This document shows, one piece after another, positions 9,869 through 24,800 of a DNA stretch of 64,000 nt. This stretch comes from Arenicola marina (lineage: Eukaryota > Annelida > Polychaeta > Arenicolidae): assembly GCA_964019135.1 (NCBI GenBank), contig OZ025249.1, positions 4,712,001-4,776,000 on the forward strand, in the 5' to 3' direction. The position numbers and the translations under genes were made by a program. The number at the start of each line of letters is the position of its first letter. Positions within the stretch are counted from its first letter, which is position 1. The notes below the pieces were generated by a model. The model ran no database searches and was not told where the DNA came from. It saw only the letters and a list, made by a program, of their open reading frames with translations.

Positions 9869-12800
9869 CTGCAAAACACACGGAACAAGGATAATTTTGG
9901 GCAACTCGTTGTGTTGGTATTGGGAGAAAATCTCACACTCGGCCCTATCGTGATTACACTCTCCCACACCGCATCCCGCAGCCCCCACCACTTCTGAAAC
10001 TTACAGCGCTATGGTGTATGAACCAGCGTCACTGGCGAACATCAAAAGTAGAGAGGAGCCACGTGCCTTAGGTAAGCCCCTGCTCCTCTCGAAGGACATG
10101 ATATATGTATCCGCCACGAAGAGTGACACATCGGCGCGCGAACCCCCATGAGGGCCAGACATGAAGGCAGGTTTGGCAGAGCAGAGGTCGCGCTAACCAC
10201 CAGCCCATTGGAGTGGCCCCCAACACACGTAAGATAATATGGCATTCACGGCTATTGAATATACCCCCACCTCCCCCTCTCAGCACGTAAGAACAATGCA
10301 ACGGAGAACACTAGTTTAATTACTGACCTTCCAAACATCGTTCATGTTTTGATATGGGTCGTGGTCTTCGTCGCGCGCGACTCGGTTATCCTGCAAAAGA
10401 TTCAAGAAAAACACAGCTAGTTGAGTATCGTGTTCGAAAAACCCGCAATGCTTCAAGGGTTCAAAAGTGGTTAAAGCGTCCTGAATATACAGCCAACCAT
10501 TTAATGGTGCGTCTCGCGGATCTTTGATCTCACGGATCTTTGATCTCACGGATCTTTGATCTCACGGATCTTTGGTCTCGGACCTTTGATCTCACGGATC
10601 TTTGATCTCACGAATCTTTGATCTCACGGATCTTTGATCTCGCGGATATTTGATTTCACGGATCTTTGATCTCACGGATCTTTGATCTCATGGATCTTTG
10701 ATCTCACGGATCTTTGATTTCACTGATTATTGATCTCACGGAATGTTTTCATTTGAAGCGTTGCACCTGCGTTGTCACCGGGGACAATCCGTGTGACGTC
10801 ATAATGCCTCGTTTTCGTAGGAAATGCAAAAACACGTTTCTCAGTTTTTCAGCCGTGTTGTCCCCTCGTAACGAATATTCCTGATTGTGATTGCGTAAAA
10901 GAATAAAAAAATATGTCGTCTATCCGTTTTGTCCAGTTATATTTCTTAAATATTCTTAATCATATCGCTAAGCCTTCCGCAATGAATGCACCCCCTGGCG
11001 CCTGGTTCTTGCGCAGGTAGTCTGGTTCCCTGGCTCTGTCTTTGCGTAACATATACGTCACACCTACGTCACAGATAGTCAGGATACCAGTGTGCGCAGA
11101 GATTCTAAACTGGTTCCAAACACGTGCTTCGTTTGTTTGTCCCCAAAATAAGTAAACCCGAAGTCATGACGAAAAAACTTTATTGCCCTATTCACGGAAT
11201 CGCCATATTGACGCCAAAACGGGGCTGTGCCTGCAAACACAAACTGCGTGACTCGTTCAACGCGTGAAATCTAATGGAAGATGCTGCTGCGGGTTCGCTG
11301 CGAAATAGATCCCGGGTTTTTTCAGTAATAAAATGACCGATTTCAGGCAGAAGAAAATGGTGGGTGTGTTCTGGAGCAAGTACATGTGAAAATGAGGGTC
11401 TTTTGGAGCGAGTATATTTGAAACAGGGGGGTATTTCCCGCGGCATGCAACAAGGGACAATTCACATGGAAGCCCCCGCCCCCGCTCCCATATTTATTAA
11501 CTCGCTTTCCACGTTAGCTAGGATTTGTATGCTGCAACATGCCAGTCTATAGACCTACTATTGTTTTAGTGATGATAGATCATATGATAGATAGATCTAG
11601 ATCTACCTGAATACTTGCGCACGCCAGCGTTGTTGAATCCCGTGTTAACATACTTTGCCCGGTACGCCTATAGGTTCGATCGGGACATGGGGAAGTATTA
11701 TGCTGGGTATATGGAATTATGCTGACATTTTTTATCTCATGAAGGGGCTAATGTGGCAATAACTCTACTCCCGTCAACCCCCCCCCCCCACCCCATGCTC
11801 GTAGCGGCTAACTGAAAGTTGTTTTCAGGCTACTGTTTCCAAAAAGTGAAGTGGAAGCACCCCACCCCCCTATTACAATTTAACATGGGGGCCTATGGGA
11901 GTTTCAGATATTTTCACCTATTTTTTATTGTACAAACAAAATAAGTCGGTAAAACATCCTGATTTTTGCACAAGGAGTACTTTGTTATGTACTTAGAATC
12001 AAGAATATTGATATGTTTTCAGGCTATTTTTTTTGCATTGTGAGCTTGAACCGTCCCACCTGAACGCCCTATGGAAACTCAGCATTGTCACTTACGGAAT
12101 TTACGGCATAAAAAAAACGTGATTGATATTTTTAGTTTATATTACTTCCTGTTATGTTCTTTATATTAATATTTAGATTTTGTAGCGAAAAAAATGCTTG
12201 AAAAGTCGAAAAACGGCCACATATAAGTTGCATTCGCTAGGTGGCGCCACGGTGATCCCGAGTACTACCTTAAAGTGGATCGAAACAGATTATTGCACCC
12301 CTCGGGAGTTGGAAGCACGAACCCACTATCAAAAGGAAAACGCTCTACCGACTGAGCTACGCGGCCTTCAACGTTACGCTATGCGTTTCAGCGCGTGTGC
12401 TAGTAACTCGAGCAACTATTCCCTGCAAAGGTTATAATAAAAGCACCATTAACGTTTGATTTAATTTGTCGTTAACTTTCCGATGAACAAATCAACGTAT
12501 GAACCTTAGTTATCTTCTAGCCCAGTGAACTTGACCCTTCTGACAACAAGCTGATAGGCAGAAGGGTCAAGCAATACACATGGTTAAAAAAGTAGTAATG
12601 CATAACCAAGCTCACTTCGATGAATGATTGTCGATTATGACAACGAGCCTACCGCTCTAAATCGCCTCGACCCTCTTCTTTAGACATTACTTGAACCCTA
12701 GGATGCATTCAGTTTAAAGTTTACTCTCTATTACTTGCACATCAACTATATTTTCATCGGTTGTTAACGGCTTTCCTCTCTGACGCTTCAAATTTGACCA

Positions 12801-15800
12801 TGCTATAGAACCGACATCATCCGCATGGCGGCGCCGCTAGTTTCGTCAAAAACGCACGCACGACTATAGACACACAAACAAACTTAGTGGCGCCGCCATG
12901 CGGAAGCTTTCGGGTGTATTGCCTGATGTCAACAAACGAGCCGCGGCAACTGCCTAGGAAAATTTTAAGCGGCAGAGAGGGAAACCGTTAACGACCGACG
13001 AAAATATCATTGATGTGCAAGAAGTAGATAGCAAACTTTAAAATGAATGCATCCTATGGTCCAATTAATGTCTAAAGAAGAGGGTTGAGGCGATTAGGAG
13101 AAGTAGGTTCCCCGTCATAATCGACAATCATTCATTGAAGCGAGCTGGGTGATGCAATGCTACTTTTTTGACCATGTGTATGGCATGACCCTTACACCCC
13201 CGTTAGGGTTGAGGTCGTGAGGGCCATGCGTCAGGGCTAGTTATCTTCCACAAAGCAGATAAGCTTTGTTGAACTGATAGCATCCCACTAGGCCTACTGG
13301 TTGGGAATACCCCCCAACTGGACGGGGTCATCCGTGCCGTGTGGCATAGGCCTACGCGTTGGGCTATTGTCAAATGTGCTCGAAATAGATTACAATTTCA
13401 AGAAATAGTTGTTATTTGTTAACTAGTTTGAACAAAAATGACCTGACAGACTGAATAGTGACCACTGACGACAGGAGAGAAAGGCCCTTGTGCCACACAC
13501 CAGGGCCACGCATCATAGGCACTAGCCGTTCGCGCGCAAACTTGCAGGTATAGCCTCGTTCTCGCATGGGAATTCCCAACATTTGCATAATGCCACATGG
13601 TTCTCGTGCAATTTGCCTCATGGAATGACCACTTGCAAGACAATAAATAAGTCATTATTCCAAAGACATGGAAGACAATGAATAAGTCATTATTCCAAAG
13701 ACATGAAAGAAAATAAATAAATCATTATTCCAAGGACATGGGAGACAATAAATATGTCATTATTCCAAAACATGGAAGACAATAAATGTCATTATTCCAA
13801 AGACATGGTTGATTGGAGGAGATACACAAACTACATAAAGCACCAGTAGGGACAGATTGGAACACTACTGGAAGCAGATTAAACACTACTGGGAACAGAT
13901 TGGGACATTACTGTGAACATGTTGGGACTACTAGAAGCACATCCAAACCACACTGGGAATACATTGGAACAAAATTGGGAGAAGATTAGGAACCAGCTCG
14001 AAACAGCATGGGACAGTGTTGGGAAGATATTAGGACATGACTGGAACAGATTTAATTACGCACGATTGGGAATAAATTGGGACACGAATGGGGACATATT
14101 AAGACACAGCTGGGAACAGAATGGAGCACTACTCGGAGCAGATTGGGTCATTACTGGGAACAGATTGGGACACTACAGGGAGCAGATTGGGACACTACTG
14201 GGAACAGATTGGGACACTACAGGGAACAGATTGTGTCATTACTGGGAACAGATTGGGACACTGCAGGGAACAGATTGCTACAATATTGGGAACGAGGCAG
14301 TACTGGGAATACATACAAGTCACTACTGGGAACACATACGGGTCACTACTGGGAACACATTTGGGTCACTACTGGGAACACATTCGGGTAACTACTAGGG
14401 GTAAATACGGGGTGCCGTTGATAACAGACTGGCATTATTGTGATAGAATTTGAATCGTAATGAGTTGAAAATGGAAACCACAGTTAGTGTAAAGCATTGA
14501 AAAATCATAAAACCCATACAACTTAATATCAATAATGATCCATGTCTGCTGACAACAATAACAACTTACGACCAAAACATATGGGATTATGTTACAGTGC
14601 ACCGACAATATCAGCATTTAATGCTAATATTAATATATGTAATAATATACTAAGAGTAACATGCCGGGTGACAGTAAATCATGCCACAAAGATGCGGTAG
14701 GCCCAACAAATGCGCCTCGCACATCATGCAGACATCCACCGTCAGCTAGACTGCCTACTCACAGTTTGCAACGGCTCCTTCGCGTACTGGTAAGGATGAT
14801 GGTAAGGGTATTATAAGTTCTGGCACAATATTTCGCAACACATAGTGCGGCTGCACTATGTTAGTTTCCAGTCAGATCTCGCTGTATAAGACTCGAAATG
14901 ATACTTAGAGTGAGATGGGCGCATCAAAGGCGTCTCTTCCCGCATTCCCTCCTTCACATAAACTATCAAGGGGCTATTGCTATCCCCATCATGGTCCGAC
15001 CATTAGATTATGTTCCCTTCTTATTACAAAGGTTTTCTGTCTGCCCCGATAACACAGCTAGTAGTTGCCGTTCTCCAGCCGAGAGATTATATGGGGGGCG
15101 GGGTGGGGGGGGGGGGCGGGGAGGGGGGGGGGGGCCCTATATGGTGCCGCGTAATCACGATAAAAAAGTGTATACTCACAAGGTCGGCTGGAGGCTCTAT
15201 GTCTATGTGAGTAGTGGCCTTCTGGTACGCACGGCGAAGACAAAATCTGTGGAAAATACAATGACATCCAATAAAGTTGTGTCTTGTCCCTATTGCCATC
15301 TGAGTACAGCTGGGTGGCATCTCACCACAGATGGGTGGCATCTCACGACAGCTGGGTGTCATCTCACTGCAGCTGGGTGTCATCTCACGACAGCTGGGTG
15401 TCATCTCACTACAGATGGGAGTCATCTCACTACAGCAGGGTGTCATCTCACGACAGCTGGGTGTCATCTCACTACAGATGGGAGTCATCTCACTACAGCT
15501 GGGTGGCATCTCACTACAGATGGGAGTCATCTCACTACAGCAGGGTGTCATCTCACGACACCTGGGTGTCATCCCACTACAGATGGGAGTCATCTCACTA
15601 CAGCTGGGTGTCATCCACTACAGCTGGGAGTCATCTCACTACAGATGGGAGTCATCTCATGACAACTGGGTGTCATCACACTACAGCTGGGTGTCATCTC
15701 ACTACAGTTGGGTTTCATCTCACGACAGCTGGGTGTCATCTCACTACAGCTGGGTGGCATCTCACTATAGATGGGAGTCATCTCACGACAGCTGGGTGTG

Positions 15801-18800
15801 ATCTCACGACAGATGGGAGTCATCTCACTACAGATGGGTGTCATCTCACGACAGCTGGGTGTCATCCTACTATAGCTGGGTGTCATCTCACTACAACTGG
15901 GTGTGATCTCACTACAGCTGAGTGTGATCTCACTACAGCTGGGTGTCGATCATCTCACTACAGACCTTTGTCATCTCACTACAGCTGGGTGTCATCTCAG
16001 TGCAGCTGGTGTCATCCCACTGCAGCTGAGTGTCATCTCCGGTGTCATCTCACTACAGCTAGGTGTCATCCCACTACAGTTGGGTGTCATTCCACTACAG
16101 ATGGTTGTCATCTCACTACAGCTGAGTGTCATCTCACTACCGCTGGGAGTCATCTCACGACAGCTGGGTGTCATCTCACTACAGCTGGGTGTCATCTCAC
16201 TAACGCTGAGTGTCATCTCACTACAGCTGGGTGTCATCCCACTACAACTGGGTGTCATCCCACTACCGCTGGGTGTCATCTCACGACAGCTGGGTGTCAT
16301 CCCACTGCCGCTGAGTGTCATCTCATTACAACTAGATGTCATCTCACTAGAGCTGGTCTGTCATCCCACTACAGCTGGGTGTCATCGACCAACACTGAAT
16401 TTGATCTTGCCGCTAAGGGTAATTCCACCACGCATAATAGTCAAGAAAGAAATGATGAAAATAATTTGACAAGAAGCAGCAAAAGGATGTAAACATGGTT
16501 CCTATCTTGGTACTTACACAAGGAGACACACAGCTGCGACCCCAACAACGACGCCCACAACAATGTAAAGGTACTTTAGGTTATCTGCAAAATGAGATGA
16601 ATAATGAGGCATTTTCGCCGGCACCACAGCATTGCACAGCTCATGCATCGAAATACAGCAGTATAAATAAACATACGGTTCCCTACATACATCACGATAT
16701 AGCTTATATATTATACCAAGCGGATAACCGACTAAGGCAATTACCATGTAAATTTAGTATTATTTCTAGTCCGATGACTTTAGGTATTAGCATCTTGTAA
16801 GGACATATCATTTTAATTCGAGGGAGGACTACGCCTAAGAGACAAGTCATTTACTTCCCATGTGGATTCTTTACACCTCAGTGACGGATCAATTAATTCC
16901 AGAGGGGGTTATTTACACCTGATAAGTGGATCAATTTAATCCCAGGGGAACATCACCTAAGGGACAGATCAATTTCCGTGCTGACTGAGGAACGGACCAT
17001 TCTAGAGGGGCTCGCTTACACCTCATAGGGATCGATCATTTAATTTAAAGTGTTATTTTCATCAAAGGAACGGACCATTAAATTCCAAGGGGTATTAAAT
17101 CTCGGGGACATTTACATTAAGTAAATGAGTGTGGGAGTAACGAGAGAGAAAAAAGGGGAAAAAACGTTCCTTCCACCCGATCCACAAGGTCCCTGTGAAG
17201 TAGTGTACAGTGCCACGACGTGAACAACTGATTGATTCAGGAAGCAGAAACTAAAGTGTAACTATTTTATTGATGACATAAGTGCGCGTGCTCTATATGT
17301 TCACAGTATATGAGTGCGAGGTGACCACAGGGACCTTATGGGCCTAGAAGAGGAAATACTCAAGAAAGGGAATAATCACATTCTAATATGCGAAATAATA
17401 GATATATGCATATACATACGCAATAAACTACATTAGCATACACGGTAAGATTTAACAGAGCAAAGAAGCTAGACTAGTAATGACAAACTAAAAACCAATG
17501 CACTTGACAACATCCTACTTTGATGTCAAACAATACTGGTTGTATGTATTTATATCCTCATCGTCAAAACAGCATTACAAATTTGTTTGATATTGCCAAT
17601 AATCAATGAAAAAAGTACGCGAGAAAAGGGAATTTAGTACTGTTTCTAGTCAATGACTTAACGCTATCATACAGCTGTGAGGTAAGATCAATATCTCTAC
17701 CGGCAGGGCATTGCCGCTCCAGCTTTGTGACGTCACTCCAGGGCGCCATCAGCGTCTCGCCGTCGTCGGCTTTAGTCAGACCCGCCACTGTGAAGTTGAG
17801 CTCCCCTGACGTCACAATGGAACAGTCCATAGCAACCGACGCCCACGCTGAAGGCACGCGTTCCTCCCTGTCTCGGACGTCGCCGTCCTCGGTTCGCCAC
17901 ACCTCCCGAATCTGGTAGCCAACGATGGGGCCATTTGGCGGGGTGGGCGGCACCCAAGACACGTTACATTCACTTTTGTCGTTATTCCAAGTCGTCGAGA
18001 ATTGGTCTTCCTCCAGTTTAGCGGGAGCTACAAAGAGAATAGAAAACTGACATGGTTTGGAGAGTAAATCGCGTATATAATTTAAATAAATAAAATAACC
18101 AAATCTTGTTTATTGAGTCAAATAAAGCAATCTCGTAGCAAACGTGGATCAAAATGATCTCAAAAGTGACACATTCGAGAACAACAAAAGTCTAGACGAA
18201 CAGATGTAACGTTATCTCTCGAGATACATTCCAAATAAAAGGCGGGGTGGGGGATGGCGGGTGTCGACTGACTTTACAGTGTCGGGTTATGCAAACACCC
18301 CACGGTGGCGTTGCCATGGGTCACTGACCTCTGACGGTGGTGACTGCGTACACTGGAGGGGACGGCGGCGAGCCTCCCGCCCCGTTGGTGGCCACCACCG
18401 TCACCGTGTAGTTGACGTCTCCCGGAAGCCCCGACACACGACCACGTGTCTCACTGGCGGCCACCTCGGCAGACCACGTGGTCAGCGGCTCACCCACCGA
18501 CTGAAAGAGACACGCACAGTGTGACGTCACAGCTCAAGGCCGGGCGCTCTGACACCTTGACAACCAGACATGTCGGCGAGACGGCAGCTCCGCCGGGTCA
18601 TTGTCTGGCGCGGTGCAATGTATCAGGTCAACCATACCATGCGTCTAGCCGCGATACTTTAAGAAATCAAAATACAATAGGACTATACAATTCTCGCGAT
18701 CGGGCCCGCGAGACTTCAGTTTTGGGGACAAACAAACACACGTGCTCCATGTTGAACTATAGGCAGCTACAAGTCAATTTCTTTCCAGGTTTATTCTAAA

Positions 18801-21800
18801 GACTATGAGTACCATTTCACTAAACATGGCTATGGGAGATAAAACTTATACGTTAAAATATTTGGAGGCGATGAAGCGCAGAACTTAGAGAATATACAAG
18901 GAAAAATCCATCTTCAAAACACTCAAAAGCTAAAATTAGCGTTCTAAATTTAGCTCTGCGCCGGCTTTTCGCAAGTTCCTAAAACAGCGAGTGACGTCAC
19001 AGAGTTTCGCGTGCCTCCGCGGTAACAAAAATGGCGAGAGCAAGTGATCGACCTAACCATTCGGCTGTCAAAATGTGCAGTGCATGGAGTAACAGCACAC
19101 GGATGCGTCATTAAACCACATGGTAAAGATAAGACCAGCTGGATGTTTTCGTATCACTTTTGGATCACGAAAAGACCAAGTTTCTTCATTTTTGTAAGTT
19201 TTCTGTTTGAAGCGTTGCGCCAACGTTGTCACCAGGAAAAATACGTGTGACGTCATAATGCCTCGTGTTTGTACTAAATGCAAAAAAACGTTAGTTACTC
19301 AGTATTGTCCCGTCGTAACAAATATTCGACCTTATGATAGCGCAAACGAATAAAAAATATGTCGTCTATCCGTTATGTGAAGCTATATTTCTTAAATATT
19401 CTTAATCATATCGCTAGGCCTTCCGCAATGGACCCAACCCTCGGCGCCTGGCTTTTGCGCAGGTAGTCTGGTTCCCAGTCTCTCTCTTTGCGTAACATAC
19501 ACGTCACGCCTACGTCACAGATAGTCAGGATACCAGTGTGCGCAGAGCTTCTAAACTCGTTCCGAACACGTGTTTCGTTTGTTTGTCCCCAAAATGAGTA
19601 AACCGGAAGTCTAAGCGAACGAGACTTTATAGCCCTATGCTTTAGGTCATGAACAAACGGACACGACAGTACAATAGTGGCTGTTACGGTAGCAGTGGGT
19701 TATATACTTGGTATACTAGGCAAGTTAAAACACGCGAGTATTGCCGCATGCCGTTATGACCGTAGTATCCATTCATCACAGACATACACCTGACACAGTC
19801 TCGGGTTGCGAAGGAGTTATTCTTCAGTATACTGCACTCTAACTGATAGTGGTAAACGATCAACCTTTCAGACCATCATAACAAACCTAGTTCGATGTTA
19901 TCAGGAGGCGATAACGGCATAATACAGCACCAGATTGTTTTGACTGTTTTCCTGGCTGTGACGCTGACGAAGCGCCAACACTACCCCTGGTGGTGGAAGC
20001 TTGGCGCTGCTAATTAGCGTGTGCCCTGTAACCCTAATCACTTTGCCCAAAGCGAGTATCGTAACAAAAGGTTGACTCGGTGATGTTACGCTACACACTC
20101 CCTGGTACACAAGACAGGTTGCGCACGCACCCTAGCCTGCACTGTGTATGACGTCACGACGCCATTCGGAACGGGCGTCGGTTGCCAGGCAACCTCAATC
20201 TCGTCGCTCGTCACGATGGTCACGTGGACATCCTGAGGCGGCAGGTCGGGACCTGTACAGCGAGAAGCAATGCGTCAGCAGACATTAGATTGGAAGCATC
20301 TCTACTGATATCCATAGTAACATCTGGACACATCTACACCGATAGATTTCCAAAAAAACTAGAAACATCTACACTAATATATTTCCTAACAACTAGAAAC
20401 ATCTACACTAATATATTTGGTGACACTTAGCAACATGTATACTGACATTCATAGTAACAACTAGACACAACCAGACGGGGGTAATTGGTAACACCTAGAC
20501 ACACACGTGTATGTACTGTTATCTTACTAATAACTATACTGATATCTATAGGGACCACCGGACATACCAATTTTTTGTTATATTGGTAATAACTAGAGAC
20601 GTCTGTACTTTTACCTAGTAACCACTGGATGGTAATAAGTAGACCTTTGTTTTTGTCTTTGTGATCTAAGTACGCATCGAGAATACGGCAACCTCGAAGA
20701 TTTTTCAATATCATGTGATGATCAAGTTAAACGCTTTAACCTAGCTATATTTGTGCAATATCTAACTAAACTACATGAACAAACTGATTTACGTCGAGAT
20801 ATCTTACTTTGAAGGAACTTGTTTTATTTCCTAATTAAGTTGCGCTTTATAAAACAGTAATAGTTTCTAATTATGTAACCTAAAAGAATAAGCTTATTAT
20901 TATTATCATTTTTAACAGGACACTTTTATACTGCAGCACACACATCCACACTGATATATTTGGCTACAACGAGGCTCATCAACTTCCCATAGTAACAGCT
21001 AGACATGTATACTATATGTACCTGAATAATAGCGTATAACGTAACAGTTGTTGTCCCAACTATAGTCATGTCAGCCAGACACCACACACTAGGCCAATCC
21101 CTAGACCATCTAACCCCCTCCACGCCCCCCCCCCCACGCCTGCCACTCACTGGACTCCTCGGTCGTCCTTGACCTGGGGGTCATGCTTCCGGCTCCGGCG
21201 ATAGCCACTGGCTCTACCCCCACGTGGTACTCGCTATACGGCTCCAAGTCATCGAAGTGATAACGCGTCACATTATCGCCCAACTCAGCCTCCAATGTGA
21301 AATCTACGGGCACAAATTCAGCATATTAACCTACCCCCAACACCTTGGGATGCAACAATGGATTTCAAGGAACAGTAGTTAACTATTAACTAATAATGCA
21401 CTTTGCAAAGAGGACTGTCTGTATCAATATAATAAGTATATATGATATCGGTAAGACATATACAGGCCCAAGCGGCACACGTGTCCTCGACGTTATCAAA
21501 GCTCTGACGTCAATAAAGTCACCTGTTTCATTGCGTGCCTTGATGTACACATTGTAGTTCGTGACCTTCCCGGTGTTAACTGCAGGGTCGCAAACGACAG
21601 GGTCCCACGTGATCACCAAGCCTCGTTCTGGTTGCGCCTCCTCGAACCCGAACTCGACCTTACCCGGGACTGTGTGAGTGAAACCAGAGCAGGGCATCAG
21701 CTACCAGCCAGTCACCTGAGACTGTGTGAGTGAAACCAGAGCAGGGCATCAGCTACCAGCCAGTCACCTGAGACTGTGTGAGTGAAACCAGAGCAGGGCA

Positions 21801-24800
21801 TCAGCTACTAGCCAGTCACACGGGACTGTGTGAGTGAAACCAGAGCAGGGCATCAGCTACCAGCCAGTCACACGGGACTGTGTGAGTGAAACCAGAGCAG
21901 GGCATCAGCTATCAGCCAGTCACACGGGACTGTGTGAGTGAAACCAGAGCAGGGCATCAGCTACCAGCCAGTCACACGGGACTGTGTGAGTGAAACCAGA
22001 GCAGGGCATCAGCTACCAGCCAGTCACACGGGACTGTGTGAGTGAAACCAGAGCAGGGCATCAGCTATCAGCCAGTCACCTGGGACTGTGTGAGTGAAAC
22101 CAGAGCAGGGCATCAGCTACCAGCCAGTCACACGGGACTGTGTGAGTGAAACCAGAGCAGGGCATCAGCTACCAGCCAGTCACCCGGGACTGTGTGGGTG
22201 AAACCAGAGCAGGGCATCAGCTACCAGCCAGTTACATGGGACTGTGAGTGAAACCAGAGCGGGGCATCAGCTACCGGCCAGTCACACGGGACTGTGAGTG
22301 AAACCAGAGCAGGGCATCAGCTACCAGCCAGTCACCCGGGACTGTGTGGGTGAAACCAGAGCAGGGCATCAGCTACCAGCCAGTCACACGGGACTGTGTG
22401 AGTGAAACCAGAGCAGGGCATCAGCTACCAGCCAGTCCAGCCCTTCACTCTACCCAGCCAATGATATAATATAACCACCAGGTACTACTGACCACATTGT
22501 TCATGCCTTTCACAGTGGTTCAACAGGAGGTATTAAAGTTGTTTGCTTTGTTGGAGACACCCAGACTTGTTGTGGTCTTACGTTTGCTGTGGTAGTAGAG
22601 ACATAGCCAGGCGGTGGGCATGCCACTGCTGGCCGTCCTGGTGTTCAGAGCCATGGAGTAATGTGCCTGGCGGTTGGCCGTCTCCAACACATAGCTCGTC
22701 TCGTCGCCGTCAATGGTGAACGTCTCCATCGGACTCTGTGGACAGTGTGGGTTACACAGTCAAGGCTCACGCTATACAACACATGGCGACATGGTTCTCG
22801 TCGGCGACGGCACTCGCGAAGGGGTTGATGGGACAAGGGGAAGGTCAAGGGCAGAGAGGAGCCATAGCCCGGGGAACAACTTCTACAAGGACATGGAATC
22901 TTTACTTATAGATTTATAGATTCCTACGATAGCATTCAAGGCTACAATATGCCTGAACACACTTCATTGCGCCAGGTTTATGGCGAGAACATGCCTGAAC
23001 ACACTTCATTGCGCCAGGTTTATGGCGACAACATGCCTGAACACACTTCATTGCGCCAGGTTTATGGCGACAACATGCCTGAACACACTTCATTGCACCA
23101 GGTTTATGGCGACAACATGCCTGAACACACTTCATTGCGCCAGCTGTATTAAGTGTTGTCACGGCCAAAAAGGAAATATCCGTGTTTTAGACCACTTTTG
23201 TGCTCAGGACAAAATTTAAAGGGCTACTTTTGAGAAACCTCCGGGACAATAACATTGGGTTGGATGGAACTTGCTTAGATGCCGGTACCCAGGCTCGTAC
23301 CCAGGACCCGATGAGGTGCAGCTCAGCTTGCCTACCAACCAAGCTAGGGAGGCTTCCCCGTCACGACCAACACCGGAATATGATACTGACCTGACAGACA
23401 TAGTTATAGTCCTTATCGCAGACAAACAGAGTGTAGTTGGCTACTTCTAGTCCCTCGGTTGGGTCGAGGGTGAAGGTGATCTTAGACATACCCGGATGGT
23501 CCTCTACCACAGCCTCCGTGATGTTCTCTGGTGTAGGAGGTACTGAAACAACAGACAAGGTAGCTATATAGCACAAGGCAGCAAATAGGCGATAAAAGGC
23601 GATCATCGTTGCCTAATCAGACTTGGCGGTAGACAGCTTCTTTATGGCGATATGCGTGATAAACAACTCTTAAACGGGCAATACAACACACACGGCAAAT
23701 ACTCTATGTATCCTGTATTCCGGGATCAAGCTCATGTCATACAAAGCAGTCAGAGGACATAATGTACGTGGCGCATATATCAGAGTGGCGGATCCAGGAG
23801 AGCGGTATAGGGTCACGTGACCCCCCCCCCTATAGCTGGAATATAAGCGAAAAAATAAAAAATAGGCCCCCTTTTTCTGAAGAAGGGGGGGGGGGGTCAA
23901 GGGGTATTTCCGTTCCTCACGAATGAGGTTTTCATTTCACCGTGAACTGGGAATGAGGCAAATAATTCTTCGTGAACTGGGAATGGGGTATTAGCCGACC
24001 GTCGCGATCAAGGATTTTCATTGTTCGTGAACTGGGAATTTTAATATTAAATAACCGTGAGCACGCCCCCCACTTGCCCCCGCCCCCCCCCCCCCCCCCC
24101 CAACTAATATGGGCTACAATCATATTCTATCTGCACAACCTCCCCCACCCCCGGGGCTGGATAGTAACTCGCCAGCACATCGCCCCTCGGTCGCAAGTTT
24201 CTCACTGGATTGGCGCTGGGTAGTACTTAAATAAATGGTGCCCCCCTCTTTTCGTCAATTCCTGGATCCGCCACTGCATCAACAACATATTCATGTACAC
24301 GACATGATCGGGATTTGCACTCCGGCGTCAAATGCCGTAAAAACCACGTGGCAAAGTGGTGCGAATAAATCACGTATGTGCAACGAGTGCAATAATCTGC
24401 ATTCTACGCGTCGGTGACATCATCGCCACTTGCTTGTATGTCATATATTAATTAAACTGTAGGATAACACCGTCTTTGAAATCGAGAAGAATATATATAC
24501 TTTTCGAAGATCACAACGACGACAGCAGGTAAACCATTACAAAGTAACGCCATATTGATGAATCGGGCAAAGTAGTAAGATCCACTTACTGACGTCCTGG
24601 GGAGGGATAAAGAGCGAGCTTCTGGGGCCTCTCCCTACCCTCGTGACCCCCTGCACCGCCACCTCCCACCATCTGTCCTCAGCCAGGCCAAGGTCACAGA
24701 AGTACGCGTCTACAGACACGTTCTTGCAGGTCGACCAGTCGTCAGTGACGCCACCGGAGGGCGTGACTTGTCTCCAGGTGACGCAAAAAGCCACCAGCTC

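Noticed and set aside
12296-12368. Functional tRNA gene on the minus strand
   Set aside because: D-arm is normal, but anticodon and acceptor stems are poor; kept only as a tRNA-like remnant.
15284-16492. 402-codon plus-strand frame rich in His, Ser and Thr
   Set aside because: A product of the 21-base repeat, antisense to the receptor and lying in its intron.
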